From: Sphingopyxis sp. LC81
GTDB lineage: Bacteria > Pseudomonadota > Alphaproteobacteria > Sphingomonadales > Sphingomonadaceae
Length of the DNA stretch: 47,372 nt
NCBI RefSeq assembly: GCF_000756375.1
Contig: NZ_JNFD01000015.1
Span: 1-47,372 of the forward strand
Direction of reading: 5' to 3'
The notes under the pieces were generated by a model. It made no database searches and was not told the origin of the DNA. It saw only the letters and a list, made by a program, of their open reading frames with translations. How positions within the stretch are numbered: position 1 is the stretch's first letter; each line of letters starts with the position of its first letter. Both the position numbers and the translations under genes were made by a program. Below, one piece after another: positions 31,829-39,273 of the stretch.

Positions 31829-32566
31829 ATGGCCACTCCCGACACCGTCAGCTTCGGCTATGAACAGGTCCCCGCGGGCGAGAAGACCGCGATGGTCGGC
31901 GAAGTGTTCAGCCGCGTCGCGCGCAAATACGACATTATGAACGACGCGATGTCGGGCGGCATGCATCGCCTGTGGAAAGACCGCTTCGTGCGCCGCGTGA
32001 AACCGCGCGAAGGCGAGACGATCCTCGACATGGCGGGCGGCACCGGCGACATCGCCTTTCGCATGGAGCGTTTCGGCGCGAGCATTACCGTCGCCGACAT
32101 CAACCCCGACATGCTCGGCGTCGGCGTCGAGCGCGCCGCCGAACGCGGCATCGACACGCTGGTGTGGTCCGAACAAAATGCCGAGAAGCTGTCGTTCCCC
32201 GATCAGTTTTTCGACGCCTATACGATCGCCTTCGGCATCCGCAACGTCACCGACATCCCGGCGGCGCTGCAGGAAGCGCATCGCGTGCTGCGTTATGGCG
32301 GCCGTTTCTTCTGCCTCGAATTTTCGACCAACGAATGGCCGGGCTTCGCGCAGGCCTATGACGCCTACTCGCACCACCTCGTCCCCAAGCTCGGCAAGCT
32401 GATCGCCGACGACGAGGACAGCTATCGCTATCTGATCGAATCGATCCGCCGCTTCCCGCCGATGCCCAAATTCGCGCAGATGATCCGCGAAGCCGGCTTC
32501 ACCGCGGTGAAGGTCGAACCGATCCTCGGCGGTCTCGTCGCGATCCACAGCGGGTGGAAGGCTTGA
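31829..32566 (+). CDS. ubiE: Ubiquinone/menaquinone C-methyltransferase UbiE
   Basis: A 245-residue SAM methyltransferase for the C-methylation step of ubiquinone synthesis. Family hallmarks are VFSRVARKYDIMNDAMSGGMHRLWKD, motif I LDMAGGTGDIAFRM, NAEKLSFPDQFFDAYTIAFGIRNVTD and LEFSTNEWPGFAQAYDAYSHHLVPKLGKLIADDEDSYRYLIESIRRFP. The start at 31829 is the only one that matches the usual N-terminus. Its stop overlaps the proposed TTG start of ubiB by four bases (TTGA), so the two are translationally coupled. Confidence 0.96.
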   Translation: MATPDTVSFGYEQVPAGEKTAMVGEVFSRVARKYDIMNDAMSGGMHRLWKDRFVRRVKPREGETILDMAGGTGDIAFRMERFGASITVADINPDMLGVGVERAAERGIDTLVWSEQNAEKLSFPDQFFDAYTIAFGIRNVTDIPAALQEAHRVLRYGGRFFCLEFSTNEWPGFAQAYDAYSHHLVPKLGKLIADDEDSYRYLIESIRRFPPMPKFAQMIREAGFTAVKVEPILGGLVAIHSGWKA

Positions 32567-34107
32567 CCCGTCCCGTCGTCCATATCCTGCGCCTGCTGAA
32601 ATGGGGACGCATCCTCGCGCGCCACGGTGCGCTGCGCGGAATCGAAGCTGCGCCCGAAACGCCGGCGGGGGTGAAGCGCCTGTGCCGGATTGCACGGCTG
32701 GGCACGATCCAGCCGAAAATCCCCGACTATGCCACCGCATTTCAGGCGATCGGCCCCGCCGCGGTAAAACTCGGCCAGACGCTCGCGACACGCCCCGACC
32801 TCGTCGGCGAGGAAGCGGCGCGCAATTTGCTGAGCCTGCAGGACGCCCTCGCGCCGGTCGGTTTCGACCGCATCAAGCAGGAAATCGAGGCGGTCTTCGA
32901 AACCCCGCTCGAAAACCTCTACAGCGAATTCGATCCCGAGCCCGTCGGCTCGGCCTCGATCGCGCAGGTCCACCGCGCGGTGACCACCGACGGCCGCAAG
33001 GTCGCGGTGAAGGTCCGCCGCCCCGGCATCGACAAGCAGTTCGCGCGCGACATCGACACCTATGAATGGGCGGCGGCGCATCTTGAGGCGCTCGGCGGCG
33101 AAGCGACACGCCTGCGCCCGCGCGAAGTGATCGCCAATTTCCGCCGCTGGACCTTGCGCGAGCTTGATCTGCGCCGCGAGGCCGCCTCGGCGTCCGAGCT
33201 CGCCGACGCGATGGTCGGGGTGCCGACCTATCAGGTCCCCGCGATCGACTGGGATCGCACCGCGAGCCGCGTGATGACGCTCGACTGGATCGACGGGATC
33301 AAGATTTCGCACCGCGAGCAGCTGATCGCCGCGGGGCACGACATGGAAAAATTGTCGGCGAACCTCGTCAACGCCTTCCTGCGGCAAGCGATCGCCGAAG
33401 GCTTTTTCCACGCCGACATGCACCAGGGCAATTTGTTCGTGAAGGCCGACGGCACGATCGCCGCGGTGGACTTCGGCATCATGGGGCGGATCAACCGCCA
33501 GGCGCGCTACTGGCTCGCCGAAATCCTTTACGGCCTGACCACGGGCAATTATCGCCGCGTCGCCGAGATTCATTTCGAGGCGCAATATGTGCCCGATTAT
33601 CACAATGTCGAGGAGTTCGCGACGGCGCTCCGCGCGGTCGGCGAGCCGATGCGCGGCAAGCCGGTGAGCGAGCTCAGCGTCGGGCAGATGCTCGACGGGC
33701 TGTTCGCGATCACGCGCGATTTCGACATGCAGACGCAGCCGCACCTGCTGCTGCTCCAAAAGACGATGGTGATGGTCGAGGGCGTCGCGACGATGCTCAA
33801 TCCCAAGATCAACATGTGGAATGTCTCGGGCCCGTTCGTCAGCGAGTGGATTCGCGACGAACTCGGCCCCGAGGCCGCGCTCGCCGACGGCCTGCGCGAA
33901 CAGGGCAAGACGCTGGCGCTGATCCCCGACATCATCCGCCGCCTCGACGCGCAATTGCCGAAGAAAGGCGCCGCGCCGCCCGCCCCGCCGCTGCCCGAAA
34001 TTCCGTTGATGTGGGATGTGGGCGAGAAAAAGCGCTGGTGGCGCTATGCGCTGACCGCGCTCGCGGGCGCCGCGGCAGGCGCCGGCATCCTGAACTGGCT
34101 GGGATGA
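32563..34107 (+). CDS. ubiB: UbiB-family atypical kinase for ubiquinone biosynthesis
   Basis: A 514-residue UbiB. The ADCK/UbiB hallmarks are present: KxGQ (VKLGQTLATRPDL, about 69-80), the Ala-loop GSASIAQVHRA, VAVKVRRPG, the catalytic FFHADMHQGNLFV and VDFGIMG in place of DFG. The C-terminus carries membrane segments (WWRYALTALAGAAAGAGILNWLG). It is needed for aerobic ubiquinone synthesis, probably as an ATPase for the Ubi complex. The start is uncertain: TTG at 32563 gives MTRPVVHILRLLKWGR, the usual beginning; GTG at 32554 is three codons earlier. No typical ribosome site fits either, which suggests coupling to ubiE. Confidence 0.93.
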   Translation: MTRPVVHILRLLKWGRILARHGALRGIEAAPETPAGVKRLCRIARLGTIQPKIPDYATAFQAIGPAAVKLGQTLATRPDLVGEEAARNLLSLQDALAPVGFDRIKQEIEAVFETPLENLYSEFDPEPVGSASIAQVHRAVTTDGRKVAVKVRRPGIDKQFARDIDTYEWAAAHLEALGGEATRLRPREVIANFRRWTLRELDLRREAASASELADAMVGVPTYQVPAIDWDRTASRVMTLDWIDGIKISHREQLIAAGHDMEKLSANLVNAFLRQAIAEGFFHADMHQGNLFVKADGTIAAVDFGIMGRINRQARYWLAEILYGLTTGNYRRVAEIHFEAQYVPDYHNVEEFATALRAVGEPMRGKPVSELSVGQMLDGLFAITRDFDMQTQPHLLLLQKTMVMVEGVATMLNPKINMWNVSGPFVSEWIRDELGPEAALADGLREQGKTLALIPDIIRRLDAQLPKKGAAPPAPPLPEIPLMWDVGEKKRWWRYALTALAGAAAGAGILNWLG

Positions 34108-34270
34108 CCGTCGCCCGACGGGCTTACGGCGCCTGGTTATCGGACATTTACGCTAAATCGCTAAGGCTTGGCCTCGACCAACCCCGGACGTGAAATCCGG
34201 ACAGAGCCATTCAGGCGTCCGCTTGAACTGAAGCGAGGAAGCGCATAACTGATGCGCGAAGGAGACGGCG

Positions 34271-34324
34271 ATGAATCAAACCCAGTCGATCGCCGCCCAC
34301 CCGGGGCAGGCCAGCCACCGCTGA
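34271..34324 (+). CDS. 17-residue leader peptide overlapping the coaBC start
   Basis: ATG at 34271 is preceded by AAGGAGACGGCG, one of the strongest ribosome sites in the window. It opens a frame of 17 codons (MNQTQSIAAHPGQASHR) whose TGA (34322-34324) shares its A with the ATG of coaBC (TGATG). coaBC itself has no ribosome site, so it may be translated only by re-initiation from this leader. No regulatory motif is evident in the peptide. Confidence 0.5.
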   Translation: MNQTQSIAAHPGQASHR

Positions 34325-35604
34325 TGTCCTCGCCGCGCATCCTCCTGATCATCGGCGGCGGTATCGCCGCCTATAAATCGATCGAACTCGTCCGCCTGCT
34401 GCGCAAGGCGGGCTATGTCGTGCGCTGTGTCATCACGCGCGCGGGCGAGCAGTTCGTGACGCCGCTGACGCTCGCGGCGCTTAGCGAAAACAAGGTCTAC
34501 ACCAATCTCTTCGACCTCAAGGACGAGGTCGAGATGGGACATATCCAATTGAGCCGCGAGGCCGATCTCGTCGTCGTCGCGCCCGCGACCGCCGACCTGC
34601 TCGCCAAGATGGCGGCGGGCATCGCCGACGATCTGGCGACGACCTTGCTGCTCGCGACCGACAAGCCGGTGCTCGCCGCGCCCGCGATGAATGTGCGCAT
34701 GTGGCTGCACGCCGCAACGCGCCGCAACATCGCGACCTTGCGCGGCGATGGCGTGACCGTGATGGAGCCCGACGAGGGCGAGATGGCGTGCGGCGAATAT
34801 GGCCCCGGGCGGCTGCCCGAGCCCGCCGCGATCAAGGATGCGATCGATGTGGCGCTCGCCAACGCACCGGCACCGGTCGCGCTGACCGCTCCGGAGGCGC
34901 TGGCGGGCCAGCCCGATTTCGCGCCCGCCAACCGGCGCCCGCTCTACGGCCGCCGCATCCTGATCACCGCCGGCCCGACGCACGAACCGATCGACCCGGT
35001 GCGTTACATCGCCAACCGATCGAGCGGGAAGCAGGGTTTTGCGATCGCCGCCGCCGCCGCCGAAGCCGGCGCCGAGGTGCTGCTGATCGCCGGCCCCGTC
35101 CCGCTCCCGACCCCGCCCGGCGTGATTCGCGTCGATGTCGAGACCGCGGTCGAGATGGCGGCCGAGGTGCAGCAAGGCCTGCCGGTCGATGCCGCGATCA
35201 TGGTCGCGGCGGTCGCCGACTGGCGCGCCGCCGACACCGCGGTGCAAAAGATCAAGAAGGATGGCAGCGGGCAGGTGCCGCCGCTCGCGCTCGCCGAGAA
35301 TCCGGACATCCTCGCCGGCCTCGCCAAATCGCCCGAACGCCCGAAACTGCTGGTCGGTTTTGCCGCCGAAACCAACGACGTGATCGCGCATGCCGAGGCG
35401 AAGCTCGCGCGCAAGGGGTGCGACTGGATCGTCGCGAACGACGTTTCGGCCGACCCGATGGGCGGCGAGAACAACCGGGTGCATATCGTTAGCAAAACCG
35501 GCGTAGACAGCTGGGACCGGCTGCCCAAGCAGGCCGTCGCCCGCAAATTGATGGAAAAGATCGCCGATGAGCTCGAAAAACGCGCCCCCCTTGAACGAGA
35601 TTGA
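34324..35604 (+). CDS. coaBC: Bifunctional phosphopantothenoylcysteine decarboxylase/synthetase
   Basis: A 426-residue CoaBC making 4'-phosphopantetheine for coenzyme A. The CoaC half has [20 protein letters not shown], the flavin-binding [11 protein letters not shown], and PAMNVRMW with the family Asn. The CoaB half begins near residue 215 with [27 protein letters not shown] and has FAAETND. The ATG at 34324 matches the usual start MSSPRILL. An upstream in-frame ATG at 34252 would add 24 low-complexity residues. The gene overlaps dut by 38 bases. Confidence 0.95.
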   Translation: MSSPRILLIIGGGIAAYKSIELVRLLRKAGYVVRCVITRAGEQFVTPLTLAALSENKVYTNLFDLKDEVEMGHIQLSREADLVVVAPATADLLAKMAAGIADDLATTLLLATDKPVLAAPAMNVRMWLHAATRRNIATLRGDGVTVMEPDEGEMACGEYGPGRLPEPAAIKDAIDVALANAPAPVALTAPEALAGQPDFAPANRRPLYGRRILITAGPTHEPIDPVRYIANRSSGKQGFAIAAAAAEAGAEVLLIAGPVPLPTPPGVIRVDVETAVEMAAEVQQGLPVDAAIMVAAVADWRAADTAVQKIKKDGSGQVPPLALAENPDILAGLAKSPERPKLLVGFAAETNDVIAHAEAKLARKGCDWIVANDVSADPMGGENNRVHIVSKTGVDSWDRLPKQAVARKLMEKIADELEKRAPLERD

Positions 35605-36103
35605 AATCGCCATCCAGCGGCTGCCCAACGGCGGCGGCCTGCCCCTGCCCGCCTATGCCAGCGACGGCGCGGCGGGAATGGATGTCGTCGCGGCCGAGAC
35701 GCTGACGCTGCGCCCCGGCGCGCGCCACGCGGTCGCAACGGGCTTCGCGATGGCGATCCCGGCGGGTTATGAGGTGCAGGTGCGCCCGCGTTCGGGGCTC
35801 GCGCTCAAACATGGTGTCACCTGCCTCAACACGCCCGGCACGATCGACAGCGATTATCGCGGCGAAGTGAAGGTGATCCTCGCGAACCTCGGCGACGAGA
35901 GCTTCGAGATCAAGCGCGGCGATCGCATCGCGCAGCTCGTCCCCGCCCCCGTCCAGCGCGCGGCCTTCGCCGAAGTCGCGACGCTCGACGAAACCGCGCG
36001 CGGCGCGGGCGGTTTCGGGTCGACCGGGGTCGAGAGCGATGCGGTCGATGAGACCGCGGACACGGCCGGCGTCGCTTCGCTGTCGGGCATCAAGCTGCGC
36101 TGA
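35567..36103 (+). CDS. dut: Deoxyuridine 5'-triphosphate nucleotidohydrolase
   Basis: A 178-residue dUTPase, hydrolysing dUTP to dUMP and pyrophosphate. All five trimeric-dUTPase motifs are visible: [41 protein letters not shown] with the catalytic Asp, [10 protein letters not shown], and the C-terminal arm [11 protein letters not shown] further 28 residues follow motif 5, ending SGIKLR, which is longer than most bacterial dUTPases. The start lies inside the end of coaBC; the next gene begins 3 bases after its stop. Confidence 0.95.
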   Translation: MSSKNAPPLNEIEIAIQRLPNGGGLPLPAYASDGAAGMDVVAAETLTLRPGARHAVATGFAMAIPAGYEVQVRPRSGLALKHGVTCLNTPGTIDSDYRGEVKVILANLGDESFEIKRGDRIAQLVPAPVQRAAFAEVATLDETARGAGGFGSTGVESDAVDETADTAGVASLSGIKLR

Positions 36104-36106
36104 CCG

Positions 36107-36856
36107 GTGCTCAGCGACGCCGAACTCGACCGCTATGCCCGCCAGATCATCCTGCCGGCCTTTGGCGGTGCTGGACAGGCGAAGCTGAAGAGCGCGCATG
36201 TCGCGATTATCGGCGCGGGCGGGATCGGCTGTCCGGCGATCACCTATCTGGCCGCGGCGGGCGTCGGCAAACTCTCGATCATCGACCATGACGTGATCGA
36301 GCTCAGCAACCTCCAGCGCCAGCCACTGTTCACCGATGCCGATATCGGCGCGCGCAAGGCCGATGTCGCCGCCAGCGCGGCGCGGCGGATCAACCCGCAC
36401 GTCGACGCCGTCGCGGTCGCCGAACGGCTCGATGATGGCAATGCCGAGGCGCTGCTGGCGGGCACGAGCCTGATCCTTGACGGCTGCGACAATTTCGACA
36501 CGCGGCTTGCGGTGAACCGCGCCGCCGTCGCGCTGCACATCCCGCTGCTCAGCGCCGCGATCGGCGCCTTCGAGGGGCATGTTGCGCTGTACGAAGGCTG
36601 GCGCGCGGAGTGCGCCTGCTATGCCTGCCTGGTCGGCTCCGATCCCGACCGCGAAGGCATCAACTGCGCCGAAACCGGCGTGATGGGCGCACTCGCGGGG
36701 ATGATCGGGACGATGGCGGCGCTGGAGACTGTGCGCGCGCTCACCGGGCTCGGGTCGTCCTTGACCGGCCGGCTCGCGATCGTCGATATGCTCGACAGGC
36801 GCTGGCGCGAGGTTGGCGTACCGAAGGATCCGCTATGCCCGGTCTGCCGAGCCTGA
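36107..36856 (+). CDS. moeB: ThiF/MoeB-type E1-like adenylyltransferase
   Basis: A 249-residue protein with the E1 fold: RYARQIILPAFG start, nucleotide-binding GAGGIG (36-41), DHDVIELSNLQRQ, and DGCDNFDTRLAVN. Cys187 in the GINCAETGVMG loop is the usual catalytic position. Two zinc pairs are present: Cys171-x2-Cys174 and Cys244-x2-Cys247 near the C-terminus. The GTG at 36107 starts it, 3 bases after the dut stop. It activates a ubiquitin-like sulfur carrier (MoaD or ThiS) by adenylation; which one is unclear, so the symbol is provisional. There is no rhodanese domain. It overlaps the DsrE gene by 22 bases. Confidence 0.85.
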   Translation: MLSDAELDRYARQIILPAFGGAGQAKLKSAHVAIIGAGGIGCPAITYLAAAGVGKLSIIDHDVIELSNLQRQPLFTDADIGARKADVAASAARRINPHVDAVAVAERLDDGNAEALLAGTSLILDGCDNFDTRLAVNRAAVALHIPLLSAAIGAFEGHVALYEGWRAECACYACLVGSDPDREGINCAETGVMGALAGMIGTMAALETVRALTGLGSSLTGRLAIVDMLDRRWREVGVPKDPLCPVCRA

Positions 36857-37209
36857 ACATCATCGTCGCGGTCGCCGAGGGGCGGCGGCTTTACGCCGCA
36901 CTCGAAGCGGGAATGGCGGCGGCGGCGTTGGGCCGGCCGGTGCGTATCTTCCTGCAGGGCGAGGCCGCCGCGCTGTTGCGCGACCCGGTTGCTTTTGCTG
37001 GCGACGAGGCGCGCCGCGCCGCGGGGCAGCCCGATCTCGCCTGGCTCGTCGAAGAGGCGATCGCGATGGAGATCGGCCTTTTCGTCTGCCAGTCGGGCAT
37101 GGCGCTCGTCGGCATCGCGGCGACCGAACTGGTGCCGCATGTCCGCGCCGCGGGGCTGGTCAGCTTCATGGCCGAGATCGGCGCCGAGGACAGGCTGATC
37201 GTTTACTGA
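36835..37209 (+). CDS. DsrE/TusD-like sulfur-relay family protein
   Basis: A 124-residue protein with the DsrE/DsrF fold: LNIIVAVAEGRRLYAALEAGMAAAALGRPVRIFLQGEA, then EEAIAMEIGLFVCQSGMALVGI. Cys85 lies at the position of the sulfur-carrying Cys in TusD/DsrE. It overlaps the ThiF/MoeB gene by 22 bases and would be translated with it. Together they could move sulfur onto a carrier protein, but no carrier gene is present nearby. The stop is followed directly by palindromic element C. Confidence 0.8.
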   Translation: MPGLPSLNIIVAVAEGRRLYAALEAGMAAAALGRPVRIFLQGEAAALLRDPVAFAGDEARRAAGQPDLAWLVEEAIAMEIGLFVCQSGMALVGIAATELVPHVRAAGLVSFMAEIGAEDRLIVY

Positions 37210-37215
37210 ATGTCT

Positions 37216-37346
37216 CCCCTCCCGCTTGCGGGAGGGGTTGGGGGTGGGCGTGAGCGCAGCGAACTCCCGAGATACCGATGGCCCACCCCGCTGCAACTAG
37301 CGAACAAGTTCGCAAGTTTCGCTGCCCCTCCCGCGAGCGGGAGGGG
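37216..37346. repeat. REP-like extragenic palindromic element C
   Basis: End hairpins CCCCTCCCGC-TT-GCGGGAGGGG (37216-37237) and CCCCTCCCGC-GA-GCGGGAGGGG (37325-37346) are 10-bp perfect stems. Inside, GCGAAC-AA-GTTCGC (37300-37313) corresponds to GCCAGC-AA-GCTGGC of element A, with two paired base changes that keep both stems intact. It lies between the convergent DsrE and lipoprotein-methyltransferase genes. Confidence 0.9.
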
Positions 37347-37354
37347 AGATTTCA

Positions 37355-38074
37355 TCACGGATTATCGCAGACCTTGATCGCGTCCGCTTCGGGGCGCCTG
37401 CCCTCGGGCTCGAAGCGCGCGAGGTAGCCGCCGGCGTGCTGCTTGTCGTCGTAGGAGACGAGCTTGTAGCCCACCGCCTCGAACTCGCAGACGAGCAGAC
37501 GGAAGGGCGTGCCATGCTGCGCGATCGGGCGGTCGCCGTCGACGACGATCACCTGCCCGCCCTTGCGCAGCGCCGGACGCAGGCGCCAGAGGAAGGCGTA
37601 GGGCTCGCCGATCTCGTGATACATATGGACCATGAAGACGCGGTCGAAACTCGCCGCGGGCAGGCGCGGATCGTCGACCGCGCCGAGTTTCAGCGAGACA
37701 TTGTCGAGCCGCTCGCGCGCGACGCGGTCGGCGAGCCGCTCGATCACCTCGGGAATGATATCCTGCGCGAGGACGCGGCCGCCGATGCCGACGCGCTGCG
37801 CCAGCCGCACCGTATAATAGCCGTCACCCGCGCCGATGTCGGCGACGGTCATGCCGGGCCGCACGTCGGCCGAGTTCATCACGTCCTCGGCCTCGTTGAC
37901 GCGGTCGCGCGCTTCTTCGGTCGACCATTTGGTCGAGACGGTCGGCGCGACCGGCCGGTCGGCGGGCGGAAATTCGCGCGCGGTCTCGGCGCGGTCGCTG
38001 CCCTCGTCCCACGGCGTATCGCAGCCGTTCAGCAGCGGCATGAGCGCCAGCAGGACGGCCGCTGCGCGCTTCAT
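37355..38074 (-). CDS. Exported lipoprotein with class I methyltransferase fold
   Basis: A 239-residue protein. The N-terminus is a lipoprotein signal with Leu-Leu-Asn-Gly-Cys (Cys18). The mature part contains motif I VADIGAGDGYYTVRLA (about 77-92) and the following strands of a SAM-methyltransferase (VLAQDI, VSLKLGAVDDPRLPAASFDRVFMVHMYHEI, ALRKGGQVIVVDGDRP). A predicted periplasmic lipoprotein with an intact SAM site is odd because SAM is cytoplasmic. It may be a ligand-binding or degenerate enzyme; such proteins are recurrent in proteobacteria. The start overlaps the prfB stop (TGATG), so the two are coupled. Confidence 0.75.
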   Translation of the reverse strand: MKRAAAVLLALMPLLNGCDTPWDEGSDRAETAREFPPADRPVAPTVSTKWSTEEARDRVNEAEDVMNSADVRPGMTVADIGAGDGYYTVRLAQRVGIGGRVLAQDIIPEVIERLADRVARERLDNVSLKLGAVDDPRLPAASFDRVFMVHMYHEIGEPYAFLWRLRPALRKGGQVIVVDGDRPIAQHGTPFRLLVCEFEAVGYKLVSYDDKQHAGGYLARFEPEGRRPEADAIKVCDNP

Positions 38075-39201
38075 CAGTCGATATCTTCCACTTCGACCTT
38101 TTCGCCCGTCACCTTCTGCGACAGCGCCGCGGCCATGAAGGGGTCGAGCGCGCCGTCGAGCACGTCGGACGGTGCGGTCGAGGTCACGCCGGTGCGCAGA
38201 TCCTTCACCAGCTGATAGGGCTGGAGGACATAGGAGCGGATCTGGTGGCCCCAGCCGATCTCGGTCTTCGCCTGATATTCGCCCGATGCCGCGGCTTCGC
38301 GCTTTTGCAGCTCGGCCTCGTACATCCGCGCCTTCAGCATGCCCATCGCGGTCGCGCGGTTCTTGTGCTGCGACCTGTCGTTCTGGCTCGCGACGACGAT
38401 GCCCGTCGGGATGTGCGTGATGCGCACCGCCGAATCGGTCGTGTTGACGTGCTGCCCGCCCGCGCCCGAGGCGCGATAGGTGTCGATCTTGAGGTCGCCT
38501 TCGTTGATCTCGATATCGATATTGTCGTCGATCACCGGATAGACCCACACGCTCGAAAAGCTCGTGTGGCGGCGCGCCGAGCTGTCGTAGGGCGAGATGC
38601 GGACGAGGCGGTGGACGCCGCTTTCGGTTTTGGCATAGCCATAGGCATTCTCGCCCTTCACCAGCATCGTCGCCGACTTGATGCCCGCCTGTTCGCCCGC
38701 CTGATATTCGACCAGCTCGACCTTCAGCCCGCGCTTTTCTGCCCAGCGGCTGTACATGCGCTGGAGCATTTCGGCCCAGTCCTGGCTTTCGGTGCCGCCC
38801 GCGCCCGCATGGACTTCGATATAGGCGTCGTTGGCGTCGGCCTCACCCGCGAGCAAGGCCTTGATCTTGTCTTCCTCGGCGCGCGCCGCCAGCACGCCAA
38901 GCGATGCGACGGCTTCGTCGACCATCGCCTCGTCGCCTTCCATCTCGGCAAGCTCGATCAGTTCGGCGGTGTCGGCGCATTCGGTCTCGATCGCGCGCGT
39001 CGCGGTGATCGCTTCGTCGAGCCGGCGGCGTTCGCGCATGACTTCTTGCGCGGCCTTGGCGTCGTTCCACAGCGTCGGGTCCTCGACCTTCGCATTGAGT
39101 TCGTCGAGCCGCCGCACCGCGCGGTCCCAGTCGAGGAAACGCCGCAGCAGCGCCAGCGCGGCGCCAATCTTGTCGATATGATCCTGCGCTTCGGCGCGCA
39201 T
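38074..39201 (-). CDS. prfB: Peptide chain release factor 2
   Basis: A 375-residue RF2. GAGGQHVN carries the catalytic Gly-Gly-Gln (248-250) that releases the peptide at UGA/UAA. The codon-recognition tripeptide is Ser-Pro-Tyr (203-205, in [14 protein letters not shown]) rather than Ser-Pro-Phe; the same spelling is, from memory, frequent in alphaproteobacteria. The frame is continuous: there is no in-frame UGA near codon 26, so no programmed frameshift is needed. Its stop overlaps the start of the lipoprotein-methyltransferase gene. PBP1A is upstream on the same strand, 72 bases away. Confidence 0.96.
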   Translation of the reverse strand: MRAEAQDHIDKIGAALALLRRFLDWDRAVRRLDELNAKVEDPTLWNDAKAAQEVMRERRRLDEAITATRAIETECADTAELIELAEMEGDEAMVDEAVASLGVLAARAEEDKIKALLAGEADANDAYIEVHAGAGGTESQDWAEMLQRMYSRWAEKRGLKVELVEYQAGEQAGIKSATMLVKGENAYGYAKTESGVHRLVRISPYDSSARRHTSFSSVWVYPVIDDNIDIEINEGDLKIDTYRASGAGGQHVNTTDSAVRITHIPTGIVVASQNDRSQHKNRATAMGMLKARMYEAELQKREAAASGEYQAKTEIGWGHQIRSYVLQPYQLVKDLRTGVTSTAPSDVLDGALDPFMAAALSQKVTGEKVEVEDID

Positions 39202-39273
39202 GTCCTTGCTCCTGAAATATGTTGATCCCGCCCTTACGGCTTCAAGCGCCGCAGGGGAAGGTGGTCCAAGCCG

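Noticed and set aside
34108..34121. Terminator after ubiB (CCGTCG-CC-CGACGG)
   Set aside because: The stem is short, the loop is only two bases and there is no T tract, so I did not list it as a terminator.
37216..37346. CRISPR array or insertion sequence at the palindromic repeats
   Set aside because: There are no regularly spaced repeats with unique spacers, no cas genes, and no transposase; the paired hairpins fit REP-like elements.
38074..39201. Programmed frameshift in prfB
   Set aside because: The RF2 frame is uninterrupted from the start codon and has no early in-frame UGA or Shine-Dalgarno-like slippage site.
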